Shown here: piece by piece, positions 34,341-44,039 of the stretch
Layout: each line of letters opens with the position of its first letter
Position numbering within the stretch: the first letter of the stretch is position 1
DNA from: Serratia sp. M24T3
Lineage (GTDB): Bacteria; Pseudomonadota; Gammaproteobacteria; Enterobacterales; Enterobacteriaceae
Reading direction: 5' to 3'
DNA: 64,000 bases
Assembly: GCF_000257645.1 (NCBI RefSeq)
Contig: NZ_AJHJ01000025.1
Location: 1 to 64,000 of the forward strand
The notes under the pieces: model-generated
Database searches by the model: none
What the model was told of the DNA's origin: nothing
What the model saw: the letters and a program-made list of their open reading frames with translations, nothing else
Position numbers and translations under genes: made by a program

Positions 34341-34619
34341 TTAAGAGTCAGAAACTAGGCTCATTTGCGGGGCAAGCATGCTGTTGAATATTCTTAACGC
34401 CCGCAGCTCTTTGTTCTCTTCAGTTTCGACTGTACCCAATACTTCGAGAAGCATATCAGTACGAGAGTAAATTGCGGTTTTTTGATCCGCATCAGAATAT
34501 ACTGTAATGACTAAAGGGTAAGATGCTCCATCAGATGCCCCTACACTGGTAATATAAGCATAGCAGCTAGAGGTAACCGTAGTTCCCGCATAAAAATCAC
34601 CGAACAAATAGTTAGCCAT
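34341..34619 (-). CDS. Small protein of unknown function in the fibre region
   Basis: A 92-residue protein starting one base after the tailspike stop, so likely co-translated. Polar, with no recognised domain (MANYLFGDFYAGTTVTSS ... LEVLGTVETEENKELRALRI). By position it might be a fibre assembly factor or a small tail tip subunit; nothing in the sequence confirms that. Confidence 0.6.
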   Translation of the reverse strand: MANYLFGDFYAGTTVTSSCYAYITSVGASDGASYPLVITVYSDADQKTAIYSRTDMLLEVLGTVETEENKELRALRIFNSMLAPQMSLVSDS

Positions 34620-34620
34620 T

Positions 34621-36831
34621 TTACATCTCCCTCCTGGAAGTCACAGTTATTAGAGCATCTGAGCCATTAATGTTTGCCGTAAGATTAAACCCGGATACAT
34701 CCAACTTGAAATAGGCCAAAGTTGATTCCTCGATACTTATAGATGTAGTAGTAACCCTTATCAGGGCTTTTGCATACTGGCTTATAATTGATGTTCCGAT
34801 TAATACCGTATAATAGTCTGGATAGAGATCATCTGTGGCAGCAGGGAATGACATGACCGTGATTTCTGTACCAACTACGGCATTATAGCTTCCCTTGGAC
34901 CCATAGAAAGCGTTGTTTCGAATTTGAACATCTTTATCGATAATTAAATTAGTTGGATAGAACTCAAATACCGGACTATTGCCATATAAATGCTTAAGGT
35001 ACCAATATGACGAAGTGGTCCCCCCCGCAATTCCAAGTCCTCTCCAGTTAATTGCGTCAACGACAGCATATGAGTTAGCACATAAAATAGTATTGGTGAA
35101 AAGATTGTGACCACTAATTCCACCTACATAAGTTGCTGCGATATTACATTTAGAAAAATCGGCCGTTCTATTTGAAATAACAATATCAAAATAATTAATA
35201 TTAACCGCTGACGTCAGTGCAATAGCGCTAATTGTTGCAGACCAACTTCCAAAGGTTATTGTGTCTCCGACTGTGTAGTCAGAGGTTCCATCTTTCTTAT
35301 TCGCACTTTCGGTGATCAGTAATACTGGATTACTATCATTTTGAACACCGTTGAACATTAGTGATGATAAGGCATATCCAGAATGAGTTCCACTGGTGAG
35401 CTTATCCCCGAATTCAACATCATAAGCTCCAGAACTAGACAAGTTTGTTAAAGTAAGAGACGATGCCCATTGGCCATTATAGTCATAAGTTCCGCCTAAA
35501 ATTTGGCTGTATTGACTTCTGTCTAGAAATAAGACACCGCCATAGCGGTTATTTGCACACCAGTTAATCTCAACCTGCAAACATTCGCCATTGCCGCCAC
35601 CATTTCCAGTACCTCCGTGTAAAACGCCCACATAACCGTCTTGCCAGTTTTCCCCACTAATATAGCTCATGCCACTTGAGAATATTTGCCCGAGATAGTC
35701 TTTATAACCAATAATAAAGTTTCGTAAAAAACCTATATGTAGATGAGAAGTATTAATCGCGGCATTGGTGGTGCTTATAGCGGAAGCGACTCCTGCACAA
35801 TCCATTGCATTGACATGAAGCTTATAAGATTCAATTTCATTGTTTGCTGGAGGTACAAAAACTGCCTGAGCATTCCACCAGTTATCAGGTACTGAAGGCC
35901 ACCCGGTAGGATCGACTTGCACGATGTTTAAATAAAGCGATGCGCCCAAACGCGTTTCCTGCCCAGAAACCACAGGATCATGATAGCCCGATAACAGGGT
36001 AATTTGACTTTTAACCGAGTATATACCGTCACCACGTACCTGGTCAGTGTGGGCCACAAAGGCTGCCGAAATAGCATAGTTTATTGCAGCAGAGTCATCC
36101 GCAGAACCATCCCCCATCGCGCCAAACATTTCCGGGGTATAGTAATAATCAATAACACGTTTCCAATACCATGAGGAATTAACCACACAAACAGAACCAT
36201 TATCTTCTGTGACCGTGCTCTGAAATGGAACAGCAACGAATTTTCCCCCACCTTTTGCAGAGCCGGTTGCAGCCTTATCATAGTAAGATTTTAAAAGTAT
36301 GGGTTGTCCAGCATAGGATGGTACAACCTGTTTCAGTGCGGCATATGACGCAACCTGCCCGGTGTATTTAAATCCCTCACTGGTAGCCAATTCAGAACGA
36401 AAGACTGAATCACCAACAACGGCCCAGTATCCTTCGCCATAGCCATCGTCACCAGGGCTGGAACCCGCCGCCACCGTTTTGGGGTAAGCCCCCGTCCAGT
36501 AGTATAAGTTTGCACCGTCATTGATCTGGTCAAGAAGAGAAGTCAGCGTTGCCCCGTCTGCAAAGGTTTTACTGCCTTTTATCGCAGCAGCCAATGTCGC
36601 CGATGTCTCATTCGCAGAGTTTTCGGCCTCGGCTGCCGCCTGCTGAGCAAGCGTAACCGCATTCTGCGCCGAAGTACTGTTTGAGGCCGCTGTGTCTGCC
36701 GATTGTGCAGCGCTTAAACTGTAGCCATTGATCTCGTCAATCTTGGCTGTAACCGCGCTGTCGAGATCGGCTTTATTGGCCAAATCGTTTAATTCAGCCG
36801 CGGTCAAAAGTTGACCATCAGTAAATGCCAT
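34621..36831 (-). CDS. Tailspike with pectate-lyase-type beta helix
   Basis: A 736-residue protein. Residues 1-95 are an alanine-rich helical head (AAQSADTAASNSTSAQNAV) like those joining fibres to baseplates. At about residues 235-255 the motif EMFGAMGDGSADDSAAINYA is the classic entrance of phage right-handed beta helices of the Pectate_lyase_3 type; repeated short beta coils follow. Such spikes often bind and cut surface polysaccharide. Position after the gpI-like baseplate gene fits a receptor-binding protein. Confidence 0.8.
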   Translation of the reverse strand: MAFTDGQLLTAAELNDLANKADLDSAVTAKIDEINGYSLSAAQSADTAASNSTSAQNAVTLAQQAAAEAENSANETSATLAAAIKGSKTFADGATLTSLLDQINDGANLYYWTGAYPKTVAAGSSPGDDGYGEGYWAVVGDSVFRSELATSEGFKYTGQVASYAALKQVVPSYAGQPILLKSYYDKAATGSAKGGGKFVAVPFQSTVTEDNGSVCVVNSSWYWKRVIDYYYTPEMFGAMGDGSADDSAAINYAISAAFVAHTDQVRGDGIYSVKSQITLLSGYHDPVVSGQETRLGASLYLNIVQVDPTGWPSVPDNWWNAQAVFVPPANNEIESYKLHVNAMDCAGVASAISTTNAAINTSHLHIGFLRNFIIGYKDYLGQIFSSGMSYISGENWQDGYVGVLHGGTGNGGGNGECLQVEINWCANNRYGGVLFLDRSQYSQILGGTYDYNGQWASSLTLTNLSSSGAYDVEFGDKLTSGTHSGYALSSLMFNGVQNDSNPVLLITESANKKDGTSDYTVGDTITFGSWSATISAIALTSAVNINYFDIVISNRTADFSKCNIAATYVGGISGHNLFTNTILCANSYAVVDAINWRGLGIAGGTTSSYWYLKHLYGNSPVFEFYPTNLIIDKDVQIRNNAFYGSKGSYNAVVGTEITVMSFPAATDDLYPDYYTVLIGTSIISQYAKALIRVTTTSISIEESTLAYFKLDVSGFNLTANINGSDALITVTSRREM

Positions 36832-36888
36832 TGTGATTCTCCAGTGGAGGGAAATAAGTGTTGGATAATTGTTTTGCGATGCACGCCA

Positions 36889-37632
36889 TTACCACTGCGA
36901 ATATTCCAGCAGTAATGACTCATCGAGGGTGAAATCAATCCCCAGGCGGGGATAGCCGTCAGTGCGATGCGATAATATTTTGACCCACACCAGCGTGCCT
37001 TCCATTTTCACCGAGGCAATAGCCTCATAAATCTGCGCATCCGTTATCAAACCGCTGATCATGTCTTGCGAGGCGTACTCGCCGCGTGATGCGTCGCTAT
37101 AACCTGCCGAAGCGGCGTTGTAACCGGCAACATAGGGAATTCCCGAACCGTCGGGCCGATAAGCGGTAACGAAAGCCTGATAAGGGATCAGGATGGAGCC
37201 ATATCCGCCCGCCAAACCGTAGGCGAGAGTCGGGCTTGCGTAGGCCCCCGTGTCCTGCGGTCTTGAAGGTTCAAAGATGTCGGGAGACTTGCCGGTCAAA
37301 TCCTCAAGGATATTGATTATCGACTGGCGCGTCCCTCGTTCGCGGAACAGGTTGGTGTGGATGGTATTGCGAAAAAGTTCGTCCGATTGGCCAGCAGAAC
37401 GGCTCAGATTTTTACCGAAAAAATCATAAGCAGCGATATCCAGCCAGCCGTCGGTCGCCGTGTTGATACGGGTTTGCAGTTTTGCATACCGGTATAGTGA
37501 ATAACACCAGGCCAGCGACGTGGCGCAGCCGGTGAGGATCGCATCTCTAATCGGGCTGCTGTCCCCATACCAGGTCGGAGGAATAAGCGCCTTGAGACGA
37601 CTTAACATATCTTGGGAATCGCCCGTCGCCAT
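36889..37632 (-). CDS. Baseplate/tail protein, Mu gp48 / P2 I position
   Basis: A 247-residue protein immediately following gpJ (adjacent stop and start). The region LSRSAGQSDELFRNTIHTNLFRERGTRQSIINILEDLTG resembles baseplate wedge proteins of the gpI type that join wedges to fibres. The assignment rests mainly on position between J and the tailspike. Confidence 0.6.
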   Translation of the reverse strand: MATGDSQDMLSRLKALIPPTWYGDSSPIRDAILTGCATSLAWCYSLYRYAKLQTRINTATDGWLDIAAYDFFGKNLSRSAGQSDELFRNTIHTNLFRERGTRQSIINILEDLTGKSPDIFEPSRPQDTGAYASPTLAYGLAGGYGSILIPYQAFVTAYRPDGSGIPYVAGYNAASAGYSDASRGEYASQDMISGLITDAQIYEAIASVKMEGTLVWVKILSHRTDGYPRLGIDFTLDESLLLEYSQW

Positions 37633-38760
37633 TTAGCTCACCGAAATTGTGCCAGCGCGAATAACCTGACTGGCGGTTGCTGTTAAGTCATCGGCAGAAC
37701 TGGCGTTCAGCGTGACCCCGGTTACGTTGGTGACATACGGGCTGGCGCCATAGGCAATGGTGGCCAGCTGGGTGAAAGGCAATGTTTGCCCCAAAGCCAG
37801 TGACGCGACGTATGACTCCAGCGCCGCGTCGACCAATGCCACCACCTCGGATCGCACGGCGGGCGCGCTCAGCGTGAGGGTCATCGCGATATTGGCGGTG
37901 ACCAGCTCAGGCGCAAAGACGCTAAATGTGACCGTAAACCCGCGCACCGCGTCGATCGCGCTGTAGGCCTGCCCCAGAAAGGTACTTGACGGGGAGCCAC
38001 TTCCGTCGTCCACCACGGCATAGAAATAGCCAGGCTGAGACAGGCCACTGTAGGTCTGATTTTCGGTCAAGGTGTAGGTCACGCCGTTTTGCATACTCGA
38101 CAGCGCGTAACCAATTGCCGACAGGGTCGATTTCGAGAGCGAGGCAATCCACAGCACAAAACGGGCCCGAAAATCGGTATCGCTTTCTGCATCTTCGCCA
38201 CTGCCAAACGTCACCGTATTAGTCACCGTATCAACATATTGAATCGAGCCGGAGATCACGGTGATCGTTCCCTGCTGCGCATTTCCCGCCGCACCCGCCG
38301 TCACGGCCTGTACCGGCACACTGACTGACGCCACGCCGGCAGCTAACACATAGCCGGTTTGTGTCGCGTCATAGGCGGCATTAGTGGTATCCGTAGTGAC
38401 CAGATAGGCCTGCGTGCCGTCGGTGGTAGACACTTGAGTGCCGACCGGAATTACCGCCTGATTGGTCGCAGTAAAGCGGCTGAACACCACTTGCCCCGTC
38501 GCTGCCGTAGCCGCGAGGCGGGTAAAGCTGAAATCCGCCATCCAGCTATCGAGATCATCGCCCGAGCTGGTTGCGGCGCGGGTTGTCACCAAAAGATCTA
38601 CGATAAGTTGCTGGATCCACATCACTACCGCTGAGTTGGATTCAACAATCGATCGCAAGATACTGCCTATTGCCGTATCCACCAGCCCGGCAGCTGCACC
38701 CTGTAGTGCGGTGACCTGATCGCTGACCAGTGTTGCAAATGTTTTTAAATTGAGAGCCAC
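37633..38760 (-). CDS. Baseplate protein J (gp47-like)
   Basis: A 375-residue protein of the baseplate J/gp47 family: start LKTFATLVSDQVTALQG, then DLDSWMADFSFTRLAATAATG and GTQVSTTDGTQAYLV, which are J-family features. It is a wedge protein of contractile tails. It follows the gp25-like gene by four bases. Confidence 0.87.
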   Translation of the reverse strand: MALNLKTFATLVSDQVTALQGAAAGLVDTAIGSILRSIVESNSAVVMWIQQLIVDLLVTTRAATSSGDDLDSWMADFSFTRLAATAATGQVVFSRFTATNQAVIPVGTQVSTTDGTQAYLVTTDTTNAAYDATQTGYVLAAGVASVSVPVQAVTAGAAGNAQQGTITVISGSIQYVDTVTNTVTFGSGEDAESDTDFRARFVLWIASLSKSTLSAIGYALSSMQNGVTYTLTENQTYSGLSQPGYFYAVVDDGSGSPSSTFLGQAYSAIDAVRGFTVTFSVFAPELVTANIAMTLTLSAPAVRSEVVALVDAALESYVASLALGQTLPFTQLATIAYGASPYVTNVTGVTLNASSADDLTATASQVIRAGTISVS

Positions 38761-38764
38761 GCGA

Positions 38765-39130
38765 TTACCTCGTCACGTCAAAACTAAGAGTTGCAGGAGT
38801 GCCGGTTGTTGCGTCGGTGTAACTGGCATAAACGCTAACGCCCTGATCGATAATGGTCAGCGTAATGGTGGGCGTCGGGTCTTGCGCCACCGCATCCTCG
38901 AGCAGCATTTGCCCAAGGATCAACGCGGTCCATTCATTAATGTTGACTGATTCACCGACTTTTTGGCCCAGACCTGCGCCGTAACTGGTGTGAAAAATAT
39001 AATCTCCGGGGTTGGTCATCAGCCGCCGGAGAACCCGCTGCTTGCCGCGTTCGGTACTTTCGACCGGGCGCAGGTCTCCCGTCGGCGAGGTGCTCAGGTC
39101 ACCGCCTATATAGTGATAAATATCCTTCAT
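38765..39130 (-). CDS. Baseplate wedge protein (gpW/gp25-like)
   Basis: A 121-residue protein. The segment ESTERGKQRVLRRLMTNPGDY followed by YGAGLGQKVGE fits the gp25/gpW lysozyme-like wedge fold, which carries the EPR-type contact that starts sheath assembly (here an equivalent region). Its position between the spike gene and J agrees. Confidence 0.78.
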   Translation of the reverse strand: MKDIYHYIGGDLSTSPTGDLRPVESTERGKQRVLRRLMTNPGDYIFHTSYGAGLGQKVGESVNINEWTALILGQMLLEDAVAQDPTPTITLTIIDQGVSVYASYTDATTGTPATLSFDVTR

Positions 39131-39141
39131 GAATTACCCGT

Positions 39142-39738
39142 TTAGTTGATTTGCTGGTTCGGACTTGCGGTGTTGCTCCCCTTGCCGTTCTCGATATGGG
39201 TATGGCCGTTATAAGTAGTGCGCAGAGTGTTGACCGATCCCACCGCCTGGTTCTGATCGTAAATGTCTTTAACTACAGTCAGGTTTTCATCAATCGTGAC
39301 GTCGCCACCGGTGAAGTGATGAGCGGGCGCGGTATAGGTGATTTTTTTGGGCGAACTGACCAGCACTTGCCCATCGTTGGTGAATTTCAGCAGCGAGCCG
39401 GACTGATGCACCAGCCAAAACTCACCGGACGGCACAGACGGTGGCCGGTCGATATCGTTGAACAACTGCCCTGCGACCACACCGTTGCCAATGTTGAAAG
39501 AGTCAGGTTCAATGACCACTACCGCGCCAATCACCGGCCCTGCCACCAGCCCCCAGCCGTTACCAACCCAGGGCGATTGCAACGGTATCCATCCTGTTTC
39601 TTCACCAGTCGGTTGTAACTGAACTTTGACGGCGTAAGCATCGGGATCGTAAGCGGTAACAATGCCCTGCCGCGTGCCGGTGTCCCCTGCGCTGGCCTGC
39701 ATCGCACGCCCCGCAATGGCGTTCATTAGTGCTTTCAT
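39142..39738 (-). CDS. Baseplate spike protein V (gp5/gpV-like)
   Basis: A 198-residue protein with an N-terminal OB-like domain (GTRQGIVTAYDPDAYAVKVQL ... WIPLQSPWVGNGWG) and a C-terminal beta-helical repeat ending in TTYNGHTHIENGKG, the usual tip pattern of central spikes. It would form the trimeric needle that pierces the target envelope. It overlaps the hub gene by four bases. Confidence 0.85.
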   Translation of the reverse strand: MKALMNAIAGRAMQASAGDTGTRQGIVTAYDPDAYAVKVQLQPTGEETGWIPLQSPWVGNGWGLVAGPVIGAVVVIEPDSFNIGNGVVAGQLFNDIDRPPSVPSGEFWLVHQSGSLLKFTNDGQVLVSSPKKITYTAPAHHFTGGDVTIDENLTVVKDIYDQNQAVGSVNTLRTTYNGHTHIENGKGSNTASPNQQIN

Positions 39739-40850
39739 GATGAAGTTTCCAGTGCCGGGCTATGGTTTTTGCCGGAAATCGACATGGTATAACCCGCGTC
39801 CCAGCTCAGTGAACGATGCACGCTGTCGCAGTAATAAGTCTGGTCAAACGGGCTTTGCGTTCCTTCAATGCGGATAAGTGTCTGCGGCGTGAGCAGGTTG
39901 TCCCCCGCGGTCGAGGCGGTGAACTTCATTTCATGCTGCGAGATACTTTTATAAATCGACATTGCCAATGCATCGGCGGTCTCCGGCGATAGCCCGTTAC
40001 GGACAATGCTGTAAAGCTGCGGCTGAGCACTGGTGCTGGTGCTGGTGCTGGTTGCCGTAGTCTTGGGATAGGTGGCAACGAACTGCCTGTTTTTGCGCTT
40101 TGAGTTCCAGCTTTTCACTTCGACCTTGATGCCTTTTGAAATCGTCAAGGCGCGGCTAAAATGCAAGTCGTCCGAAACATTACACTGCGGATAAGCCAGC
40201 GACCCCGGCGGCTGCCAGCGGATCACATAGTTTTTAGCCTTCGCGGGGTCAGGGATCGGCTGAAAATACAGGCTGTTACCGTCCACGTAAGTGGTGTAGC
40301 CCTCAATCGCCGCCAACTGGTTGAGCAGGTCCCATTCGGTCTGCTCGCCGGTGAGATGCGCCGAGTCAATCTGGTAGAATTCACCAAAACGCCCGCGGGT
40401 TGCCGTCACTATCGGAGTCAGTCCGTGACGTTGCGCGAGCAGGCTGGCAATCTGCGAGCTGGTGTAGTTCTTGAAGCTCTCTCCGGCTGACTTGGCGTCA
40501 ATCAATAGTCCGGTAAAATCGCGCCCGCTGGCCGTAATTTCAAAATGCGCCGGATTGAACTCCCAACTGTCAATATTGCCGACAATCAGCTTTTTCTCGT
40601 CCGTGCCCGAGGCGGTCGTCAGCTTTACCGATAGCTCAACCTTGATGGTGGTCTGGGTGGACCAGTAGCTGAGCAATCCCATTGCGGCTGGAAGCGCCGA
40701 CGTTGCCAACGTCAGATTGAATGTTGACGCCGATTTGAACGAATTACTTTCTACGTCAAATGATACAAAAGGTACCTCGACGCCGTTTAACAGGCATCGC
40801 CCACCCACGCCACGCGCATTGGGCGTCACTATCGGGTTGTTGATATCCAT
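39735..40850 (-). CDS. Baseplate hub protein (gpD / gp27-like)
   Basis: A 371-residue protein like gpD/Mu gp44 hubs: start with GGRCLLNGVEVPFVSFDVES, then ITASGRDFTGLLIDA, LLNQLAAIEGYTTYVDGNSLYF and KGIKVEVKSWNSKRK. It forms the ring that connects tube and spike. The order TMP, this gene and gpV is that of Mu-like tails. Confidence 0.82.
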   Translation of the reverse strand: MDINNPIVTPNARGVGGRCLLNGVEVPFVSFDVESNSFKSASTFNLTLATSALPAAMGLLSYWSTQTTIKVELSVKLTTASGTDEKKLIVGNIDSWEFNPAHFEITASGRDFTGLLIDAKSAGESFKNYTSSQIASLLAQRHGLTPIVTATRGRFGEFYQIDSAHLTGEQTEWDLLNQLAAIEGYTTYVDGNSLYFQPIPDPAKAKNYVIRWQPPGSLAYPQCNVSDDLHFSRALTISKGIKVEVKSWNSKRKNRQFVATYPKTTATSTSTSTSAQPQLYSIVRNGLSPETADALAMSIYKSISQHEMKFTASTAGDNLLTPQTLIRIEGTQSPFDQTYYCDSVHRSLSWDAGYTMSISGKNHSPALETSS

Positions 40851-40852
40851 AG

Positions 40853-41899
40853 TTAGCTCGTTTCAATTTCGCTGGTTGGATTGGAGGGAATTGACACGGT
40901 GTTGATACCGGTGAGAGTGGTATCGGTAAAATGATTGGTTATGTAAAGGCTAATCCACTTGGAGACGTCGTCGTAATATTCGGAGGCCAGCTGGAAAAGG
41001 TTGCCGCCAGAATGGGTAATAGTCTTGACACCGTCTGCGGTCTGGCCGGACTGAACGTTTTTGCTCAGCCTCCCAAGCACACTCTGCAACTGGTAAAGCG
41101 CGGGTAGCTGTACCGCGGTTTGAGCCTGAGTGGCCAGGTTGGTAATGGTTTTTGAGATAGGATTCCCCGGAACCAAACCGCCGAGCGTGGCAATGCTGTT
41201 CGCCTCGGTTTCAACCTGGGTAATCGACTGACTGACCAACTTCTGCGCGGCGACTATCGGGCGGACCACCGTTTGCACCTCATCTATCGTCGCCGAGGCA
41301 AAGTTTTTCACACCGTTTATTGCCGACTGCACGGTACTGACTGCGGTCTTCACCTCACCTATCAGTGAAGTTGCCTTGGTGGTGGCGCCTTTGACCGACG
41401 AAGAGCCCGCAATACTGGCAAGATCCAGTGCTTTGCCAAGGTCGCTGTTCACCAGCGCATCCAGCGCACCGGTCAGTGTATCGGCGCGAACCGGTGCATC
41501 TGTTCGTTCAACGATCGCCACCTCGAGGGTATAAGGTCTACGATAGATAAACTCGAACACTGGCGTAAAACGGGTGATCACTACGTTAAAGCTATAGGTT
41601 CCCAGCGTAAGCTTCAGCACCTTTCCGGCGTCACGCATATGTTCCAGCGTGGTCACCCGGTCACCCGCCTTGGCACCGGTAATAATGCCGGACCAGCTAA
41701 ACGCGTCGTACTCAACGCCGAGCACGTCGATGACGCGCTTACCGCCAATCAATTGGTGAATGACTGTTTTCTGCCTGGCCGGAATCGACATACGTTCCGG
41801 GACTTCAAAATCAGCAAACTGGAAGTCCCCGAGTTTGAGTCGGGTCGTGGTCGTGTCTGTCGCCGGGGCCAGTTTATTCAGTACGCTTAATACCGACAT
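40853..41899 (-). CDS. Tail protein with gpU-like start and LysM-like end
   Basis: A 348-residue protein. Residues about 20-135 resemble the gpU-type tail fold (SGIITGAKAGDRVTTLEHMRDAGKVLKLTLG). The middle is helical and alanine-rich. Residues about 295-340 (HSGGNLFQLASEYYDDVSKWI) look like a LysM-type domain as in T4 gp53 and P2 gpX. Its place matches Mu gp43 (N). It likely links the tape measure end with the hub. Confidence 0.65.
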   Translation of the reverse strand: MSVLSVLNKLAPATDTTTTRLKLGDFQFADFEVPERMSIPARQKTVIHQLIGGKRVIDVLGVEYDAFSWSGIITGAKAGDRVTTLEHMRDAGKVLKLTLGTYSFNVVITRFTPVFEFIYRRPYTLEVAIVERTDAPVRADTLTGALDALVNSDLGKALDLASIAGSSSVKGATTKATSLIGEVKTAVSTVQSAINGVKNFASATIDEVQTVVRPIVAAQKLVSQSITQVETEANSIATLGGLVPGNPISKTITNLATQAQTAVQLPALYQLQSVLGRLSKNVQSGQTADGVKTITHSGGNLFQLASEYYDDVSKWISLYITNHFTDTTLTGINTVSIPSNPTSEIETS

Positions 41900-41909
41900 A
41901 TAAACTCCG

Positions 41910-43751
41910 TTAATTGGTCGTTAATTTGCTTACAGAGCCGGGTAAAATACCGTAGAGAGAAGCGTCGTAACCGCTGACGCTATTTCTGGGTTTCGCGGCT
42001 TCCCTTGCGAGATAGGTAGCCGTGCCCTCGCCGACCTTCTTGCCATCCAGAATGGAGTTAACCTGAATAGTAATAGGCTGCTGCGAGGCGGAAGGCACTT
42101 CTGGAAGTTGGGATAAGGGAGATATTCCGGGCTTGGGAGACAAGTCTTTTAGATTTACATCGCCATTGTAATAGGGCAGCTTAGGGTTATTTAACGCCCA
42201 ATTTCGTCTTTTAACCCTGTCAAGTTCAGCCATCTCTTCGGACTGTGTCACGCTATGGCCCGCATAACCTACGCCTGCAACCACTAATGCAGGTGCCGCG
42301 ATATCAGCCACAAAAGGTAAGGCAACGTCTTCCAGAATCGGCAACGCCGCTCTTCCCAGCGCCGGCAATTTGTTTTTTGCCACATCGATGGCCATACGGC
42401 CAAGATAGCCTCCGGTTCGTTTAAGAGGACCGCCAAGCGCCAACGCTTTTTTCTCAAGCCAGGATTTAACACCGGGGACTTGATAAGCTAAATATCCCCC
42501 CAAACCCACCTTATCCAGTAGCGGGTGTTTATCGATAAAGTTTGCAGCGTATTCGCTGGCTTTAGCCTGGCCCTGATTGATTTTTTTAAAAATCGGCATA
42601 ATTCCAGTCTTTTCTGCAGCCGATAACTGAACATCCGCCTTGGCCTTTTCAACCTGATCTTTCGCGAGCAACAGCTGATTTGCAGGATTATCGACTACCG
42701 ACTTAACGCTCATGGCGCTGTCATAACTGGGTTGCGTTTTATCGATGGCGTCCATTATCTGGTTATAGACTTTTGCTCCTGCGCGGCCAAAAAGAATGCC
42801 GTTCTCACGCTGCATATCGGCTGAACTGTTGATACCGTGGGCTTGGTAAATGGTTTTCAGCTGCTGCGTGTAGCTCGATACGTCTGAATTCTGCAGAGCA
42901 TGTAGACTCGGTGACTGCCCCGTACCTTGCGCATTGCCGATGCCCAGTCTTAAAATTTCCCGACGAGAATTCGGTAACAATGGCTTCTTGCCGTTAATAA
43001 AGTCGGAGGCTTTCTGCAAACCGCTGGCCGTCTCATCACCGCCGAGGTCACTGATAACCGGTTCAAGAACGCTGAAAAGCGCGTGCAGGTTTTGGTTGTG
43101 ACTGGCCACACTTTTGTTGGCGAGAAATGCCTCTGTTTTCTTCTCATCGATAGTCTGGCCGGTGCCCTGAGTATATTTAAAAACGCTATCGACTATTTCG
43201 GTGGCGCGTTCCGGGTTGTTTAGCGCGTCCATTGAGGAAACTAAATCATTGATAGTATTTCGATTATCATCTTTAGAAGCATCGTAGGCATCATCACTCA
43301 ATTTAGAGGCGACGTCATAGCGCGAGAGTATCGGCACCATCATTTCAGCCGCTTGCAGAGACTTGTCTTTGGTGAGCCCAGGGTTAAAGGTTTTTTGCGC
43401 GTCAGCGAGAATACTCATCCGATCTAATCGAGAAGTGCCGGGAATATAGTTGTTAAAAACGTCATCTTGCGCCTGTTTGATCTGCGGCTCACTCACCCCT
43501 CGCGTTCGCATACCCGCCAGCAGCCTTTCATAATTTACGCCTATATCATTGACCGCGCTGAGTTTGTCATAGGTATCCTTACCTTTTCCCGCAAAATCTT
43601 TTAACTTTTCCCATTTGGACTGGATACTGTCGTCAGATTTTTTTTCTTCTTCAGGCACTTCATTTTCTGGCCTGTTGCCCGGCGGGCTGTTTGGCCTCCT
43701 CTTGCGATTCTTGCCGCTTTCGCCGCGACGGCCCCTCTTTTTGGACCCCAT
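41910..43751 (-). CDS. Tape measure protein
   Basis: A 613-residue protein in tape measure position. It has a very basic start (GSKKRGRRGESGKNRKRR), a long helical body and a hydrophobic stretch near residues 460-520 (LPALGRAALPILEDVALPFV). Tape measure length sets tail length, so the particle should have a tail of modest length. ATG 43,751 follows GAGGTGG; an earlier ATG adds seven residues. A terminator-like hairpin lies before it. Confidence 0.78.
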   Translation of the reverse strand: MGSKKRGRRGESGKNRKRRPNSPPGNRPENEVPEEEKKSDDSIQSKWEKLKDFAGKGKDTYDKLSAVNDIGVNYERLLAGMRTRGVSEPQIKQAQDDVFNNYIPGTSRLDRMSILADAQKTFNPGLTKDKSLQAAEMMVPILSRYDVASKLSDDAYDASKDDNRNTINDLVSSMDALNNPERATEIVDSVFKYTQGTGQTIDEKKTEAFLANKSVASHNQNLHALFSVLEPVISDLGGDETASGLQKASDFINGKKPLLPNSRREILRLGIGNAQGTGQSPSLHALQNSDVSSYTQQLKTIYQAHGINSSADMQRENGILFGRAGAKVYNQIMDAIDKTQPSYDSAMSVKSVVDNPANQLLLAKDQVEKAKADVQLSAAEKTGIMPIFKKINQGQAKASEYAANFIDKHPLLDKVGLGGYLAYQVPGVKSWLEKKALALGGPLKRTGGYLGRMAIDVAKNKLPALGRAALPILEDVALPFVADIAAPALVVAGVGYAGHSVTQSEEMAELDRVKRRNWALNNPKLPYYNGDVNLKDLSPKPGISPLSQLPEVPSASQQPITIQVNSILDGKKVGEGTATYLAREAAKPRNSVSGYDASLYGILPGSVSKLTTN

Positions 43752-43773
43752 AGACCACCTCATGCGTAGCAAT

Positions 43774-43800
43774 AAAAAACCCCGGCACCATGGCCAGGGT
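43774..43800 (-). terminator. Terminator-like hairpin before the tape measure gene
   Basis: Minus-strand CCCTGGC-CATGGT-GCCGGGG (one G-U) then six T, 23 bases before the tape measure start. Confidence 0.6.
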
Positions 43801-43856
43801 TGTTGATAACCGTATCGAAGTGCGAGCTTTCTGGCCGGAGATTTCTGCCGGTATCG

Positions 43857-44039
43857 TCAGCTCGGCTCCTCAAACTGTTTTGTCGCCCAGTTAAACTTGT
43901 TGCCCTCAAATTCGCTAAACACGATAGCCATCGCGAATCTTTCATGTGGCAAAAGTTCGGTGATGTTGAATACGATATGGAAAGGAACCCCATTTTTCAT
44001 CAACCAGCATTGATTGCGAAACTCGGGGTTCCGGGCTAG
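43857..44039 (-). CDS. Tail assembly chaperone extension read by -1 frameshift (GT part)
   Basis: A 60-codon frame, LARNPEFRNQ to KQFEEPS, lying in the -1 frame straight after the slippery heptamer A-AAA-AAC at 44,045-44,039 of the upstream chaperone gene. It has no upstream start in its own frame (first ATG at codon 14). The arrangement, between tube and tape measure genes, is the G/GT frameshift of lambda and the E/E' of P2. The fusion would be 185 residues. Confidence 0.75.
   Translation of the reverse strand, partial: LARNPEFRNQCWLMKNGVPFHIVFNITELLPHERFAMAIVFSEFEGNKFNWATKQFEEPS

Noticed and set aside
34621-36831. Reading the tailspike as a chromosomal pectate lyase
   Set aside because: The helical anchor at its start and position after baseplate genes mark it as a phage tail part.
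43760-43993. A 77-codon minus-strand frame overlapping the chaperone extension
   Set aside because: It competes with the -1 frame extension, which has a slippery site, correct position and phage precedent. Composition also favours the extension.
43800-44039. A 79-codon plus-strand frame in the same place
   Set aside because: Antisense to the tail operon and no ribosome site.
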